DNA of 64,000 nt from NCBI GenBank assembly GCA_964352775.1, contig CAYGTK010000001.1, positions 1 to 64,000 of the forward strand, given 5' to 3'. The DNA comes from CAYGTK01 sp964352775. Its GTDB lineage: Bacteria; Bacteroidota; Bacteroidia; Chitinophagales; CAIOSU01. Below the pieces are notes generated by a model. That model was not told where the DNA came from and did not search any database. It saw only the letters and a program-made list of their open reading frames with translations. The translations under genes were made by a program, and so were the position numbers. This document shows, in pieces, positions 22,972 through 31,480 of this stretch (positions within the stretch are counted from its first letter, which is position 1; each line of letters opens with the position of its first letter).

Positions 22972-24624
22972 ATGAGAACTTCTACCTACTTAACCAACAC
23001 GATAATAGCGGTAGTTCTTTCTATGATATCGCTTCCTGTAATTGCACAAGACACGCAAGTTGAACCCTGTTCAAAAACAGGTCCTGACGAAAGAAAAACA
23101 ATGCAAGAGTATTCGTTATTCAACGAATTCTACAAGCAAGACAATATAAAAGACTCTTATAAGCACTGGTTATACGTGTATAACAATGCACCAGGGTTTA
23201 GAGAAACTACTCACACCCGTGGGGTATCTATGTTCCAAGATAAGTTAGACGCTCTTAAAAAGGCGGAAAAGGGTGACACCCCTTTGTACAAGACTACTTT
23301 GGACACGCTCCGCGAGATCTATAACAAGCGTATAGATTGTTTTGGTGATGATGATGGCGCTATAGCTGGACGATTGGGATACGACCTTTACAAGTACCAG
23401 CCAAAAGAAATAAAGGACAACTTAAAGATGCTTAAGCAGTCTGTAGAAAAAGGCGGGAAGTTCACCGACTATTTTGTTATCCAATCCTACATTATCACCA
23501 TTGAGAAGGCGGTAAAAAAGGAAATGATAACAGAGGAAGAATTATTGGAGGAGTACTTCAGAGTATCTGACGTTATGACTGCCAATATGGAAGGTGTAAG
23601 GTACGAGGCGGGCGCAAAAGTGGAGTACAAAGCCACCTCAAGCACAGATGGTTTTGTAGTCACTTACATGAATAGTAAAGGGAAAAAAGAGCAAAAAATC
23701 GTTGAGGGTAAAGAATGGACTATTTCTCTTGTCGGAAAAAAGGATGAGGGTGTTTATATTTCTGCTAAAGCTAGTGGTAATGCCTCGCCCATAAAGGTAT
23801 CCGTATTTTATGCGGGTAAACTTATCGATAAAGCATCGAGCTCTGGAGACCAAGCTGTGGCTACCGCCTCAGGAGTTGTTGTAACAGAAAAGCGTGCCGG
23901 TAAGTACGAAAGTGTTAAGGAGTTTATTGATAACAGAATGCTAGCTTTTGTAAGCTGTGATGTGGTTATACCAAGACTAAAAGAAGAGTATAAAACCAAA
24001 CAGAACGATCAAGATTTTTGGAGAAAAGGGTTTGCTCAGCTTAGCCAACTCCGATGCTTTGATGAGCCATTAACTATTGAGCTAGCCGAGAAATTGGCTT
24101 CCATTGACCCTAACGAAGATATTTATCGTGTAATTGGCAGATACTACCAGAAGAACAAAGACTACACTAAGGCCATTGATGCATATCAAAAAGTGTTAGA
24201 GTTTGCTGATGATGATAACGAGCGTGGTGAATACTTGATGGACATTGCAGCAATGTACCGTACAAAAGGCGACTACCCTTCAGCAAGAAAATATGCACAA
24301 CAAGCTGCCGCAAAAAAAGGTGGCTGGGGCGAACCTTACCTATTGATAGGTGATCTGTACCGTGGAAGTGGTAAGAAATGTGGTTCAGGTACTGGCTGGG
24401 ATAGCCAAATTGTTACCTGGGCAGCAGTTGATATGTACGAAAAAGCAAAGGCCGTTGACGGATCTGCAAGTAGTAAAGCCAACAAGAAAATAGCCGATAC
24501 TAAAAAGTATATGCCAACGCAGGGAGATTGTTTCTTCCGTAACTTGAAAGAAGGCGATAGTTATCCAGTTGGATGCTGGATAGGTGTAACGACTACCGTA
24601 CGCTACGGTCCGGACCCAGAGTAA
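22972..24624 (+). CDS. Secreted TPR-repeat protein
   Basis: 550 residues from ATG 22972; an upstream frame start lies inside the previous gene. Signal peptide MRTSTYLTNTIIAVVLSMISLPVIAQ. The N-terminal region is helical; a middle section (about 200-310) looks beta-rich (VVTYMNSKGKKEQ, GVYISAKAS). TPR-like helices lie at ~385-470 (DIYRVIGRYYQKNKDYTKAIDAYQKVLEFADD, then RGEYLMDIAAMYRTKGDYPSARKYAQQAA). The C-terminal region is Cys/Gly-containing (KKCGSGTGWDSQ, GDCFFRN). Likely periplasmic scaffold of outer-membrane assembly or envelope upkeep, but the function is unproven. It begins 1 nt after the barrel protein stop and ends in a terminator. Confidence 0.75.
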   Translation: MRTSTYLTNTIIAVVLSMISLPVIAQDTQVEPCSKTGPDERKTMQEYSLFNEFYKQDNIKDSYKHWLYVYNNAPGFRETTHTRGVSMFQDKLDALKKAEKGDTPLYKTTLDTLREIYNKRIDCFGDDDGAIAGRLGYDLYKYQPKEIKDNLKMLKQSVEKGGKFTDYFVIQSYIITIEKAVKKEMITEEELLEEYFRVSDVMTANMEGVRYEAGAKVEYKATSSTDGFVVTYMNSKGKKEQKIVEGKEWTISLVGKKDEGVYISAKASGNASPIKVSVFYAGKLIDKASSSGDQAVATASGVVVTEKRAGKYESVKEFIDNRMLAFVSCDVVIPRLKEEYKTKQNDQDFWRKGFAQLSQLRCFDEPLTIELAEKLASIDPNEDIYRVIGRYYQKNKDYTKAIDAYQKVLEFADDDNERGEYLMDIAAMYRTKGDYPSARKYAQQAAAKKGGWGEPYLLIGDLYRGSGKKCGSGTGWDSQIVTWAAVDMYEKAKAVDGSASSKANKKIADTKKYMPTQGDCFFRNLKEGDSYPVGCWIGVTTTVRYGPDPE

Positions 24625-24649
24625 TGAATAAATAGACAAACAATAAGAA

Positions 24650-24683
24650 GCCTGTTGCACTAGTTTTGCAACAGGCCTTTTTT
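24650..24683 (+). terminator. Intrinsic terminator, T-tract abutting lptC start
   Basis: 10-bp perfect stem GCCTGTTGCA/TGCAACAGGC, 7-nt loop, then a T-rich tail ending directly at the ATG at 24684. It should end the coaX operon. Confidence 0.85.
24661..24668 (+). promoter_or_regulatory. -7 element (TAGTTTTG) inside the terminator hairpin
   Basis: TAnnTTTG match in the loop and first base of the 3' arm; transcription would start near 24675, about 9 nt before the lptC ATG. No -33 element is evident. Confidence 0.35.
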
Positions 24684-25259
24684 ATGGAGCATATACGACT
24701 ATATACTTTCCTTCTTTTAGCAGCAAGCTTACTGTTTGCGCAAAGCTGTGTTAATGACCTGGAAGAAATAAAACAGGTAACTGTTGAGCCAGAAGACTTA
24801 TTCGAGGTTGGTGAAGGCGTGGAAATAGTTTATAGTGATTCTGGTACCCTTAAGGCTAAAATTATTGCAGATGTGCTACTACGGTCAAATAACCCAGAAG
24901 ACCCCTATACAGAGTTTAATGAAGGCCTTAGGGTTTACTTCTTTAATGCATCTGGCGAGATAGACAGCAAGCTAAAGGCTGGTTATGGAAAGATCTACAA
25001 TAACGACCAAGAACTGTTAGTGCAAGACGATGTGCGTGTGGTAAACACGCTTGGTGATAAGCTTTCGTCAGAAGAATTAGTTTGGAAGAAGAATGAGCGA
25101 AAGATCTACTCCGATAAATTCGTTAAGATACAAACAGCCGAAGAGATCATTTATGGGAATGGCTTAGTGGCAAATGAAGATTTCACTGAGTATACCATTA
25201 AAGATGTAACAGGAGTAGTGAGTGTAGAAGGTACAGGGTTTGAAGACGAAGAAGAATGA
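24684..25259 (+). CDS. lptC: LPS export ABC transporter periplasmic protein LptC
   Basis: 191 residues from ATG 24684; an ATG at 24666 lies in the hairpin. The N-terminal segment is hydrophobic (YTFLLLAASLLFAQSC) and ends in a Cys that fits a lipobox, as in Bacteroidota LptC lipoproteins, though only as a weak match. The middle LptC/OstA-like beta-jellyroll shows EDLFEVGEGVEIVYSDSGTLKAKI, YTEFNEGLRVYFFNASGE, LLVQDDVRVVNTLGDKLSSEELVW and SDKFVKIQTAEEIIYGNGL. LptC hands LPS from the inner-membrane ABC complex to LptA. The other lpt genes are not nearby. The CorC/HlyC gene starts 18 nt downstream, implying an operon. Confidence 0.85.
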   Translation: MEHIRLYTFLLLAASLLFAQSCVNDLEEIKQVTVEPEDLFEVGEGVEIVYSDSGTLKAKIIADVLLRSNNPEDPYTEFNEGLRVYFFNASGEIDSKLKAGYGKIYNNDQELLVQDDVRVVNTLGDKLSSEELVWKKNERKIYSDKFVKIQTAEEIIYGNGLVANEDFTEYTIKDVTGVVSVEGTGFEDEEE

Positions 25260-25277
25260 TCTATTTTAGAAACTGAC

Positions 25278-26540
25278 ATGGTAACAAGCATTCTCATCAT
25301 CTTATTGGCGCTCTTTTTCTCCGCCTTCTTTTCTGGAGTGGAGATAGCATTCGTATCGGCCAATCGCCTAAAGATGGAATTGGTAAAGCAGCAAAATACA
25401 CTTAGCGGGCGTATATTAACTCGCTTGACCCATCACTACGATCAGTTGATGGCAACCCTATTGATAGGGAATAACATCGCCCTTGTGATATTAGGACTAT
25501 TCAGCGCAAAGCTATTTACAGAGATGCTTCCTCCAATGAGCGATTTCTGGATGTTGCTTATCCAAACACTGGCTACCACAATAGTAGTTTTAATAGCTGG
25601 TGAGTTCCTACCTAAGATCTTATTTCGCCTAAAGGCGAATGACTTACTTAATATTCTAGCTGCACCTATCCAGTTGATCTATTACTTACTATATGTAATT
25701 GCTTGGCCTATTACACAACTGACTAAAGGTCTTTTGAAAGGCATGTTCGGTATGGATGGCACTCCAACTCGGCAAGTTTTTACCAAAACAGATCTAGAGC
25801 ACTTCATAAAACAATTCATTTCCGACGATGAGGAAGAAGAAGAATTGAATACTGATATTTTTGAACGCGCATTAGCCCTTACGGAAGTGAAGGCCCGAGA
25901 ATGTATGGTGCCCCGAATGGAAATTGTAGCTGTAGAAGTAAATGTGGGTATTGAGGAGTTGACCAAGGTGATGATAGAAACCAAACTATCGAAAATACTG
26001 GTGTACGAAGAGACCATAGACAATATACTAGGATATATCCACCATTTTGACCTTCTGAAAAAGCCTGCAGCTATACGTGATATCATCTTCCCTGTGCAGG
26101 TAATACCAGAAACTATGCCCGCCAAAGACGTGATGAATCAGTTCATCAAAGCACATAAAAGTATCGCCGTTGTAGTAGATGAATTTGGAGGAACAGCAGG
26201 CATTGTAACCCTAGAAGATGTACTAGAAGAAATTTTTGGTGACATTCAAGACGAACATGATGCGCAGGAATTCGTAGAAGAGCAATTATCAGAGCATGAG
26301 TATATATTTTCAGGCAGATTAGAGGTTGATCACCTTGAAGAAACATATGGTCTTAGTTTTCCCGACGGAGACTATGAGACCTTATCAGGCTTCATTGTAG
26401 TAAATCATGAAAGCATTCCAGATATGGACGATGAAATAGAAATAGCAGGTTTTAAATTCAGCATTTTAAGTACCGCAGACACCCGAATAGAAATGGTTAA
26501 ACTGACGGTATTACAAGATGGTGAAGGCCTTACTTCTTAA
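25278..26540 (+). CDS. HlyC/CorC (CNNM) family transporter with CBS pair
   Basis: 420 residues. The DUF21 (CNNM) membrane domain covers about 1-190 with four hydrophobic segments (starting VTSILIILLALFFSAFFSGVE). Two CBS domains (~200-330) include RECMVPRMEIVAV and FGGTAGIVTLEDVLEEIFGDIQDEHD. The CorC_HlyC transporter-associated domain ends the protein (~345-415; SGFIVVNHESIPDMDDE). The family is linked to Mg2+/Co2+ efflux or Na+/Mg2+ exchange. GldE, a gliding-motility protein, is a paralog in this phylum, but no other gld gene is present, so the general transporter reading is preferred. It sits between lptC and the foldase gene. Confidence 0.88.
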   Translation: MVTSILIILLALFFSAFFSGVEIAFVSANRLKMELVKQQNTLSGRILTRLTHHYDQLMATLLIGNNIALVILGLFSAKLFTEMLPPMSDFWMLLIQTLATTIVVLIAGEFLPKILFRLKANDLLNILAAPIQLIYYLLYVIAWPITQLTKGLLKGMFGMDGTPTRQVFTKTDLEHFIKQFISDDEEEEELNTDIFERALALTEVKARECMVPRMEIVAVEVNVGIEELTKVMIETKLSKILVYEETIDNILGYIHHFDLLKKPAAIRDIIFPVQVIPETMPAKDVMNQFIKAHKSIAVVVDEFGGTAGIVTLEDVLEEIFGDIQDEHDAQEFVEEQLSEHEYIFSGRLEVDHLEETYGLSFPDGDYETLSGFIVVNHESIPDMDDEIEIAGFKFSILSTADTRIEMVKLTVLQDGEGLTS

Positions 26541-26541
26541 A

Positions 26542-26573
26542 TTTGTCAATACTGCCGAATAGCTATACTTTTG
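26542..26573 (+). promoter_or_regulatory. Promoter of the ppiD-like gene (TTTG, 20 nt, TACTTTTG)
   Basis: -33 element TTTG at 26542-26545 and -7 element TACTTTTG at 26566-26573, giving a leader of about 18 nt before ATG 26598. The two stand in a workable arrangement for this phylum. Confidence 0.6.
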
Positions 26574-26597
26574 CAATTCATTTTTAAAAGCTTATAA

Positions 26598-28700
26598 ATG
26601 GGCGTTTTTATTACCATCCGAGAGAAATTCGGTACCCTTTTAATATTTGTAGTGGCATTGGCCATACTAGCATTCTTACTAATGGATGTATCTGATTCCA
26701 GTAGTAGCATGTTTGGCGCTAGCACAGATAATTCTGTCGGTTCTATAGGCGGCGAAAAAGTCGACTATGTTTCCTATCAGAAAAAAGTGAACGAACTTAC
26801 TCGTAACTACGAGTTGCAGAACCAAGGCCGTAAGCCAGATGCATCTTCGCAGCAACAGATACAAAACCAAGCTTGGCAAGACTTAGTGAATGATCAGTTG
26901 TTCAACGAAGCAGCTGATGATCTAGGGTTGAAAGTAAGTAAGCAAGAGCTTGCTGATATGTTCCAAGGACAATATCCAGATGATGTTGTTGTTCAACAAT
27001 TCGCCGATCCTAATACAGGTCAGTTCAATAAAGCTGCGGTTATCAATTATATCCAAGGTGAAGGTCAGTTGGAAGGAGAAGACAAAGAGCGTTGGGATTC
27101 TTTCAAGCGCTTTTTAGCTAAAAAGAGAAAGCAAGACAAGTACTTGAACTTGACTAAGAAGGCTATATATGTACCTTCAGCATTCGCTAAAGAACAATTC
27201 ACTTTATCTCAGTCTACAGTAGACTTGGAATACGTTTACCTTCCATACGCTGGTGTTGACGATGCTTCTGTTTCGGTTACTGATGCTGAACTAAAGGCTT
27301 ACATTGATGAGAACAAGGGAAAGTACAAGCGTGAAGAAAGCAGAAGCGTAAAATTCGTTTCGTTTGAAGTGTTACCTACGGCCAGAGATTCCTCTGCGGC
27401 TCTAGATCGTTTAAGTTCTGACTTGGACCGTTTCAAAAATGCAAAAAGCGACTCTCTTTTCGTAAACGCTAAGTCGGATGATCGTTTTGACTACCGTTAC
27501 AAGAAGAAAAGCCAAATGATCACTTCTATGGCAGATAGCCTTTTTTCTGACGAGATGGAGGTTGGTACTGTAATAGGGCCGATATTGGAAAAAGGGTCTT
27601 ACAAGGCTATCAAATTCTTAGGTAAGCGAATGGTGCCAGACTCTGTTTTGGTGAAGCACATCCTTTTAGTACCTCAAACTCAAGAAGAGGTAAATACCAA
27701 AAGAGCACTAGCAGATTCACTTAAACAGTTAATTGAAGATGGTGTAGATTTTACAAAGCTTTCAATAGATTATTCTGAAGACGAAAAAAATAAATTTGGA
27801 GGGGGGGATCTAGGCTGGAAAAATCCAGGAGAACTTGCACCTAACTTAGATGCTAATGCCTTCTATTGGAAGAATGAAGGTGATGTATTCGTTGGTTTCT
27901 CTGATCAAGGCTACCACGTAGTACAAATAGTTGCAGCACCAGCTACTGAGGAGGGTGTTAAAACTGCAACATTCTCTCGCCAAATAGTTGCTCTAGCTGA
28001 AACAGATAGAGAAGTATTTTCTAAAGCCAACAAATTTGCTTCTAATAACCGTTCGGTAGAAGATTTTGCAAATGCGGAGAGTGACTTTACTGTTCAGTCT
28101 GCTGAAGACTTAAAGTCATCTGCTGACTTAGTACCTGGATTAGGAAGTGCACGTGGTTTAGTAGCATGGGCTTTCGAAGCAGAAAAGGGTCAAGTTGCCG
28201 ATGATATTTTTACTATTGATAACAAGTATGTTGTTGCGGTATTAACAGACGTTACACCAGGTGGAACAGCTCCTTTGGATAAAGTACGCGCTGAAGTAGA
28301 GAATGCTGTTAAGAAACAAAAGAAAGGCGAGCAGATAGCTAGTGGTATTTCTGATGGTAGTAGCTTATTAGATGTAGCTGGTTCAAATGGTAAGGAAGTA
28401 GGTAAAGCTTCAAGTCTATCTCTAAATAACACGTTCATACCAGGTGTTGGTCTTGAAAACGGTGTTATAGGTAAAGCGCTTACTATGAATAAAGACGCTA
28501 AGGCAGTAGTAAAAGGAAACAATGGTGTGCTTTACATTAAGGTTACTGGAGCTTCTCGCCCAGCTGACTTGAATGATGCAAGCTTACAGCAAAGGCAATT
28601 AGCTGCCTCAAGACGTAGTTCTGTGGACTTCAGTTTACCTGCTGCTTTAAAAGAAGCGGCTAATGTAGAGGACCAACGCTATAAGTCGGTTAGTTACTAG
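26598..28700 (+). CDS. Inner-membrane-anchored peptidyl-prolyl isomerase (PpiD/SurA-like)
   Basis: 700 residues. One N-terminal transmembrane helix (LLIFVVALAILAFLLMDV, about 12-30) after a short cytoplasmic leader, then a large periplasmic part. A SurA-N-like chaperone region follows (QIQNQAWQDLVNDQLFNEAADDLGLKVSKQEL). The parvulin PPIase domain is at ~350-430 (VLVKHILLVPQTQEEV, FTKLSIDYSEDEKNKFGGGDLGW, GYHVVQI). In PpiD proteins this arrangement helps fold newly exported outer-membrane proteins near the Sec translocon. The parvulin core looks complete, including GGGDLGW, so activity is plausible. It follows lptC and CorC in an envelope gene run but has its own promoter. Confidence 0.9.
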   Translation: MGVFITIREKFGTLLIFVVALAILAFLLMDVSDSSSSMFGASTDNSVGSIGGEKVDYVSYQKKVNELTRNYELQNQGRKPDASSQQQIQNQAWQDLVNDQLFNEAADDLGLKVSKQELADMFQGQYPDDVVVQQFADPNTGQFNKAAVINYIQGEGQLEGEDKERWDSFKRFLAKKRKQDKYLNLTKKAIYVPSAFAKEQFTLSQSTVDLEYVYLPYAGVDDASVSVTDAELKAYIDENKGKYKREESRSVKFVSFEVLPTARDSSAALDRLSSDLDRFKNAKSDSLFVNAKSDDRFDYRYKKKSQMITSMADSLFSDEMEVGTVIGPILEKGSYKAIKFLGKRMVPDSVLVKHILLVPQTQEEVNTKRALADSLKQLIEDGVDFTKLSIDYSEDEKNKFGGGDLGWKNPGELAPNLDANAFYWKNEGDVFVGFSDQGYHVVQIVAAPATEEGVKTATFSRQIVALAETDREVFSKANKFASNNRSVEDFANAESDFTVQSAEDLKSSADLVPGLGSARGLVAWAFEAEKGQVADDIFTIDNKYVVAVLTDVTPGGTAPLDKVRAEVENAVKKQKKGEQIASGISDGSSLLDVAGSNGKEVGKASSLSLNNTFIPGVGLENGVIGKALTMNKDAKAVVKGNNGVLYIKVTGASRPADLNDASLQQRQLAASRRSSVDFSLPAALKEAANVEDQRYKSVSY

Positions 28701-28759
28701 CACATTTTTAGCGACCTTTTCTAATTAACTTCGTGTTAATACGTTACAGTATTGAAAAC

Positions 28760-29281
28760 ATGAAGGAAAAAGACACAACGCTTATTAACAGAGTGGCCAC
28801 TAGCGCATTGGCCACACTAGACTTAGGAGAACTCTACCCAACTAAGAAGATAGCTGTTTTCGACCTAAAAGACTTTCTTTTCCGTGAGGCTATCCTAATG
28901 GAAAAGAAGTTTAGGGAAGACTTAGCGGCTTTAGATGCTTCCTCATTTCAAGACAAGATAGTTGCTATTACCTGTTCGGCTGATGCTCTAATTCCAAACT
29001 GGGCTTTTATGCTCGTAGTAGGAAAGCTACAAGGGATAGCTGATAGTACCTATTTCGGTACCTCAGATGAAGTAGAAGAAAAGCTGCTACTCCAAGCAAT
29101 AGAAGAATTAGATGTTAAGCAATATCAAGATGGCCTAGTTGTAATAAAAGGATGTGGCGATAAGGCAACCCCAGCCGCTGCATTTGTTGCTGTTAGTCGC
29201 AAATTAATACCTGTAGTTAAAAGCTTGATGTTCGGAGAGCCGTGTAGTACTGTACCTGTTTATAAGCGCCCAAAAAAATAA
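28760..29281 (+). CDS. DUF2480 family protein
   Basis: 173 residues from ATG 28760; a GTG at 28733 is rejected because the added residues are not shared. Members of DUF2480 are restricted largely to Bacteroidota. Visible landmarks: LINRVATSALATLDLGELYP, VFDLKDFLFREAILMEKKFREDL, IVAITCSADALIPNWAFMLV, VVIKGCGDKATPAAAFVAVSRKL and PCSTVPVYKRPKK. Cys residues in ITCSADALIP and IKGCGDK could form a metal or redox site, but no function is published to my knowledge. The lytic transglycosylase gene starts 4 nt after its stop. Confidence 0.85.
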   Translation: MKEKDTTLINRVATSALATLDLGELYPTKKIAVFDLKDFLFREAILMEKKFREDLAALDASSFQDKIVAITCSADALIPNWAFMLVVGKLQGIADSTYFGTSDEVEEKLLLQAIEELDVKQYQDGLVVIKGCGDKATPAAAFVAVSRKLIPVVKSLMFGEPCSTVPVYKRPKK

Positions 29282-29285
29282 CCCC

Positions 29286-30197
29286 ATGAAACGTACCTTG
29301 ACCATTGCCTTTTTAACGATAAGCGTTATGTCCATTGGACTACTATTAAGCTCAAGTTCTGATACCGAAAAAGTGGTTACGGAAACTACGGACGACCCCA
29401 ACGCGGTAGCGCAAAAGATAAAGCCGATCAAGCTGCCCGCAGATCTTAGCTTTGCTGGCGAAGCCGTTCCTATTGATATTCCTGACGTACGCGAGAGAAT
29501 GGATAGGGAGATGCTAGTGAATACTTATTGGCATTCTAATTCTATTCAACTGTTTAAGCGAGCCAACAGGAGTTTTCCTGTTATCGAAAAAATACTAGCA
29601 GAAGAAGGTGTGCCTGACGACTTCAAATATTTAGCCTTGGCTGAAAGCGGGCTATTGAACGTAACCTCTCCAGCCAGAGCTGAAGGTGTTTGGCAATTTT
29701 TGAAAGGTACTGGGCAAGAATATGGTTTAGAGGTAAATTCAGAAGTAGATGAGCGTCGTCATTTGGAATTGGCTACAAAAGCAGCAACTGGTTACCTAAA
29801 AGAGGCTAAAGAGCGTTTTGGTAATTGGACCTTAGCTGCAGCATCGTATAACATCGGTAAACCGCGTTTGTCGGGCATCATTGAAGATCAGAAAGTAACT
29901 TCTTACTACGATCTCTATTTAAATGACGAAACGGCCAGGTATGTGTTCCGTATTATTGCTATGAAAGAGTTGTTTAACAACCCTGAGCGCTATGGCTTTA
30001 TGTTAAGCCAAGAGGATATGTATCATCCCTATGAGTACCGAATTGCTAAAGTAGATTCAGCTATAAATAACCTCCCCGCTTTCGCTATAGAACAAGGCAC
30101 CAACTACAAGACACTTAAGATATTGAACCCTTGGTTGCGCAAACCATATCTTTACAACAAGTCGAAAAAGACCTACGAAATAAAGCTTCCACTATAG
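29286..30197 (+). CDS. Lytic transglycosylase (SLT domain, MltD-like)
   Basis: 303 residues. N-terminal hydrophobic segment (FLTISVMSIGLLLSSSS) serves as signal or anchor. The SLT/goose-lysozyme-like domain has the catalytic Glu in YLALAESGLLN (~119), SPARAEGVWQFLKGTGQEYGL, and NWTLAAASYNIGKPRL. It cuts the beta-1,4 bond between MurNAc and GlcNAc, forming 1,6-anhydro ends, in wall remodelling or secretion-complex insertion. The last ~50 residues (VDSAINNLPAFAIEQGTNYKTLKILNPWLRKPYL) resemble a divergent LysM. The start is 4 nt after DUF2480. Confidence 0.88.
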   Translation: MKRTLTIAFLTISVMSIGLLLSSSSDTEKVVTETTDDPNAVAQKIKPIKLPADLSFAGEAVPIDIPDVRERMDREMLVNTYWHSNSIQLFKRANRSFPVIEKILAEEGVPDDFKYLALAESGLLNVTSPARAEGVWQFLKGTGQEYGLEVNSEVDERRHLELATKAATGYLKEAKERFGNWTLAAASYNIGKPRLSGIIEDQKVTSYYDLYLNDETARYVFRIIAMKELFNNPERYGFMLSQEDMYHPYEYRIAKVDSAINNLPAFAIEQGTNYKTLKILNPWLRKPYLYNKSKKTYEIKLPL

Positions 30198-30212
30198 CTT
30201 ATAGATAAACCC

Positions 30213-30220
30213 TATTTTTG
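30213..30220 (+). promoter_or_regulatory. -7 element (TATTTTTG) before GT2 gene
   Basis: TAnnTTTG match ending 8 nt before the ATG at 30229, implying a very short leader. Confidence 0.4.
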
Positions 30221-30228
30221 CTGCCATT

Positions 30229-30948
30229 ATGGGTAAAGTGCTTTCCATCATCATTCCAGCCTACCACGAAGAGGCTACCATACACTTAATACTCACCAAA
30301 GTGGTGAATGTTAAGTTAGATCACGATTTCGAAAAGGAAGTAATAATTGTAGATGACGGATCAAAGGATGATACTATAGGCGCAGTTAAGCGCTTTTTAG
30401 CTCAATACCCTGATGAAAACATGCGCTTGGTAGAACATGGGCAGAACAAGGGCAAAGGTGCTGCTTTACATACTGGTATAAAGGAGGCTACTGGCGATTA
30501 CATCATTGTGCAAGATGCTGACTTAGAATATGACCCTGAGGAATTCAACATTCTACTTCAACCTATAATTACTGCCGATGCAGAAGTAGTTTATGGTTCG
30601 AGGTTTATGGGTGGTAAACCTCACCGAATATTGTTCTTCTGGCACTCCATAGGTAATCAGTTCCTTACTTTCTTGTCTAACATGAGTACCAACCTCAACT
30701 TAACGGATATGGAAACCTGCTACAAGCTCTTCCGTGCCGATATAGTTAAGGGATTAATGCTACAGGAAAAGCGCTTCGGTTTTGAGCCAGAGGTTACTGC
30801 TAAAATGGCCCGTATAGCCAACATCAAGATATACGAAGTAGGTATTAGTTACTATGGCAGAACTTATGCTGAAGGAAAGAAGATAAACTGGAAAGATGGA
30901 GTAAGAGCTATATACTGCATCTTCAAGTACGGTCTTTTAGGTCTCTAA
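30229..30948 (+). CDS. Family 2 glycosyltransferase (polyprenyl-phosphate mannosyltransferase-like)
   Basis: 239 residues with the GT-A fold. VLSIIIPAYHEEATIHLIL starts the nucleotide-sugar domain; VDDGSKDDT and the catalytic-metal motif QDADLEYDPE (~90) are those of dolichyl/undecaprenyl-phosphate sugar transferases (DPM1-like). GKGAALHTGIKEATGDY is also typical. There is no C-terminal transmembrane pair, matching the short soluble DPM1 type. It probably moves a sugar from a nucleotide to a lipid carrier for glycan or protein glycosylation; the sugar is unknown. It is the last gene before tRNA-Phe. Confidence 0.85.
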   Translation: MGKVLSIIIPAYHEEATIHLILTKVVNVKLDHDFEKEVIIVDDGSKDDTIGAVKRFLAQYPDENMRLVEHGQNKGKGAALHTGIKEATGDYIIVQDADLEYDPEEFNILLQPIITADAEVVYGSRFMGGKPHRILFFWHSIGNQFLTFLSNMSTNLNLTDMETCYKLFRADIVKGLMLQEKRFGFEPEVTAKMARIANIKIYEVGISYYGRTYAEGKKINWKDGVRAIYCIFKYGLLGL

Positions 30949-30993
30949 GTCATTTGAGGTGGCCTAATAGTTGCACAACTTAAAAAAGTAAGG

Positions 30994-31001
30994 TAGATTT
31001 G
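30994..31001 (+). promoter_or_regulatory. -7 element (TAGATTTG) of tRNA-Phe
   Basis: TAnnTTTG match 13 nt upstream of the mature tRNA 5' end, with a TTG at 30971-30973 as possible -33 element (20-nt spacing). Confidence 0.5.
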
Positions 31002-31014
31002 CCGTCCGTTTAAT

Positions 31015-31087
31015 GGTGCGGTAGCTCAGTTGGTAGAGCAATGGACTGAAAATCCATGTGTCGGCGGTTCGAACCCGCCCCACACCA
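31015..31087 (+). tRNA. tRNA-Phe (anticodon GAA)
   Basis: 73-nt cloverleaf. D stem GCTC/GAGC, anticodon stem ATGGA/TCCAT with loop CTGAAAA (anticodon GAA), variable loop GTGTC, T stem GGCGG/CCGCC with loop TTCGAAC, discriminator A at 31087. CCA is not encoded. The acceptor stem GGTGCGG/CCACACC has one C-A mismatch (31019 with 31082); the other six pairs are Watson-Crick. Confidence 0.95.
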
Positions 31088-31096
31088 CTTGAACTT

Positions 31097-31135
31097 GAAC
31101 CCATCCTCGCTTCCAGAGGATGGGTTCTTTATTTT
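31097..31135 (+). terminator. Intrinsic terminator after tRNA-Phe
   Basis: 12-bp perfect stem GAACCCATCCTC/GAGGATGGGTTC, 7-nt loop, then TTTATTTT. Confidence 0.9.
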
Positions 31136-31162
31136 ACACCCATCTATCTAACAGTATCTCCA

Positions 31163-31191
31163 TTTGGTTGTTATTTCTGTGCGTACCTTTG
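31163..31191 (+). promoter_or_regulatory. Canonical Bacteroidota promoter (TTTG, 17 nt, TACCTTTG)
   Basis: -33 TTTG at 31163-31166 and -7 TACCTTTG at 31184-31191 with 17-nt spacing. The ATG at 31196 is only 4 nt after the element, so the transcript is predicted leaderless. Confidence 0.7.
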
Positions 31192-31195
31192 CACT

Positions 31196-31480
31196 ATGAA
31201 GAACGAACAGTTAGCTAAATACATGCGAATAATGGCCGTGGTCATTGGTATCGGCTTTATGTTTTTATTCTACTTCCGCCCACCAATTGATAAATACGGC
31301 ATGGGCAGTAACTACCCAATACCTGCAAAAGAGTCGTACTCAGACGGTAAGCTCCGCGCAAATGGCCTAAAGCTTAATAACAGGAAACACGGTAAATGGA
31401 CCTTTTATGATAAAGATGGTAAGATAGAAAAGGAACTGGTGTTCAAAAATGGTGAAATTGTAAAGGAAGATGGAGAATAG
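31196..31480 (+). CDS. Small membrane-anchored MORN-repeat-like protein
   Basis: 94 residues from ATG 31196; the longer frame upstream runs back through the tRNA and is false. One hydrophobic segment (MAVVIGIGFMFLFYF, ~12-26) is followed by periplasmic YSDGKLRANGLKLNNRKHGKWTFYDKDGKIEKELVF, a MORN_2-type motif (GKLRANG / KHGKWTFYDKDGKIE) also called YwqK-like. Such repeats may bind lipids or proteins; no function is known. The end overlaps the heme A synthase start by 11 nt, indicating an operon with it. Confidence 0.65.
   Translation: MKNEQLAKYMRIMAVVIGIGFMFLFYFRPPIDKYGMGSNYPIPAKESYSDGKLRANGLKLNNRKHGKWTFYDKDGKIEKELVFKNGEIVKEDGE

Noticed and set aside
25278..26540. Assigning the CorC/HlyC gene as gldE
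   Set aside because: GldE is a paralog in this phylum, but no other gld gene is adjacent, so the specific name is not supported.
31058..31195. Upstream extension of the MORN-like gene into the tRNA
   Set aside because: It overlaps tRNA-Phe, its terminator and the promoter; the ATG at 31196 is directly behind the -7 element.
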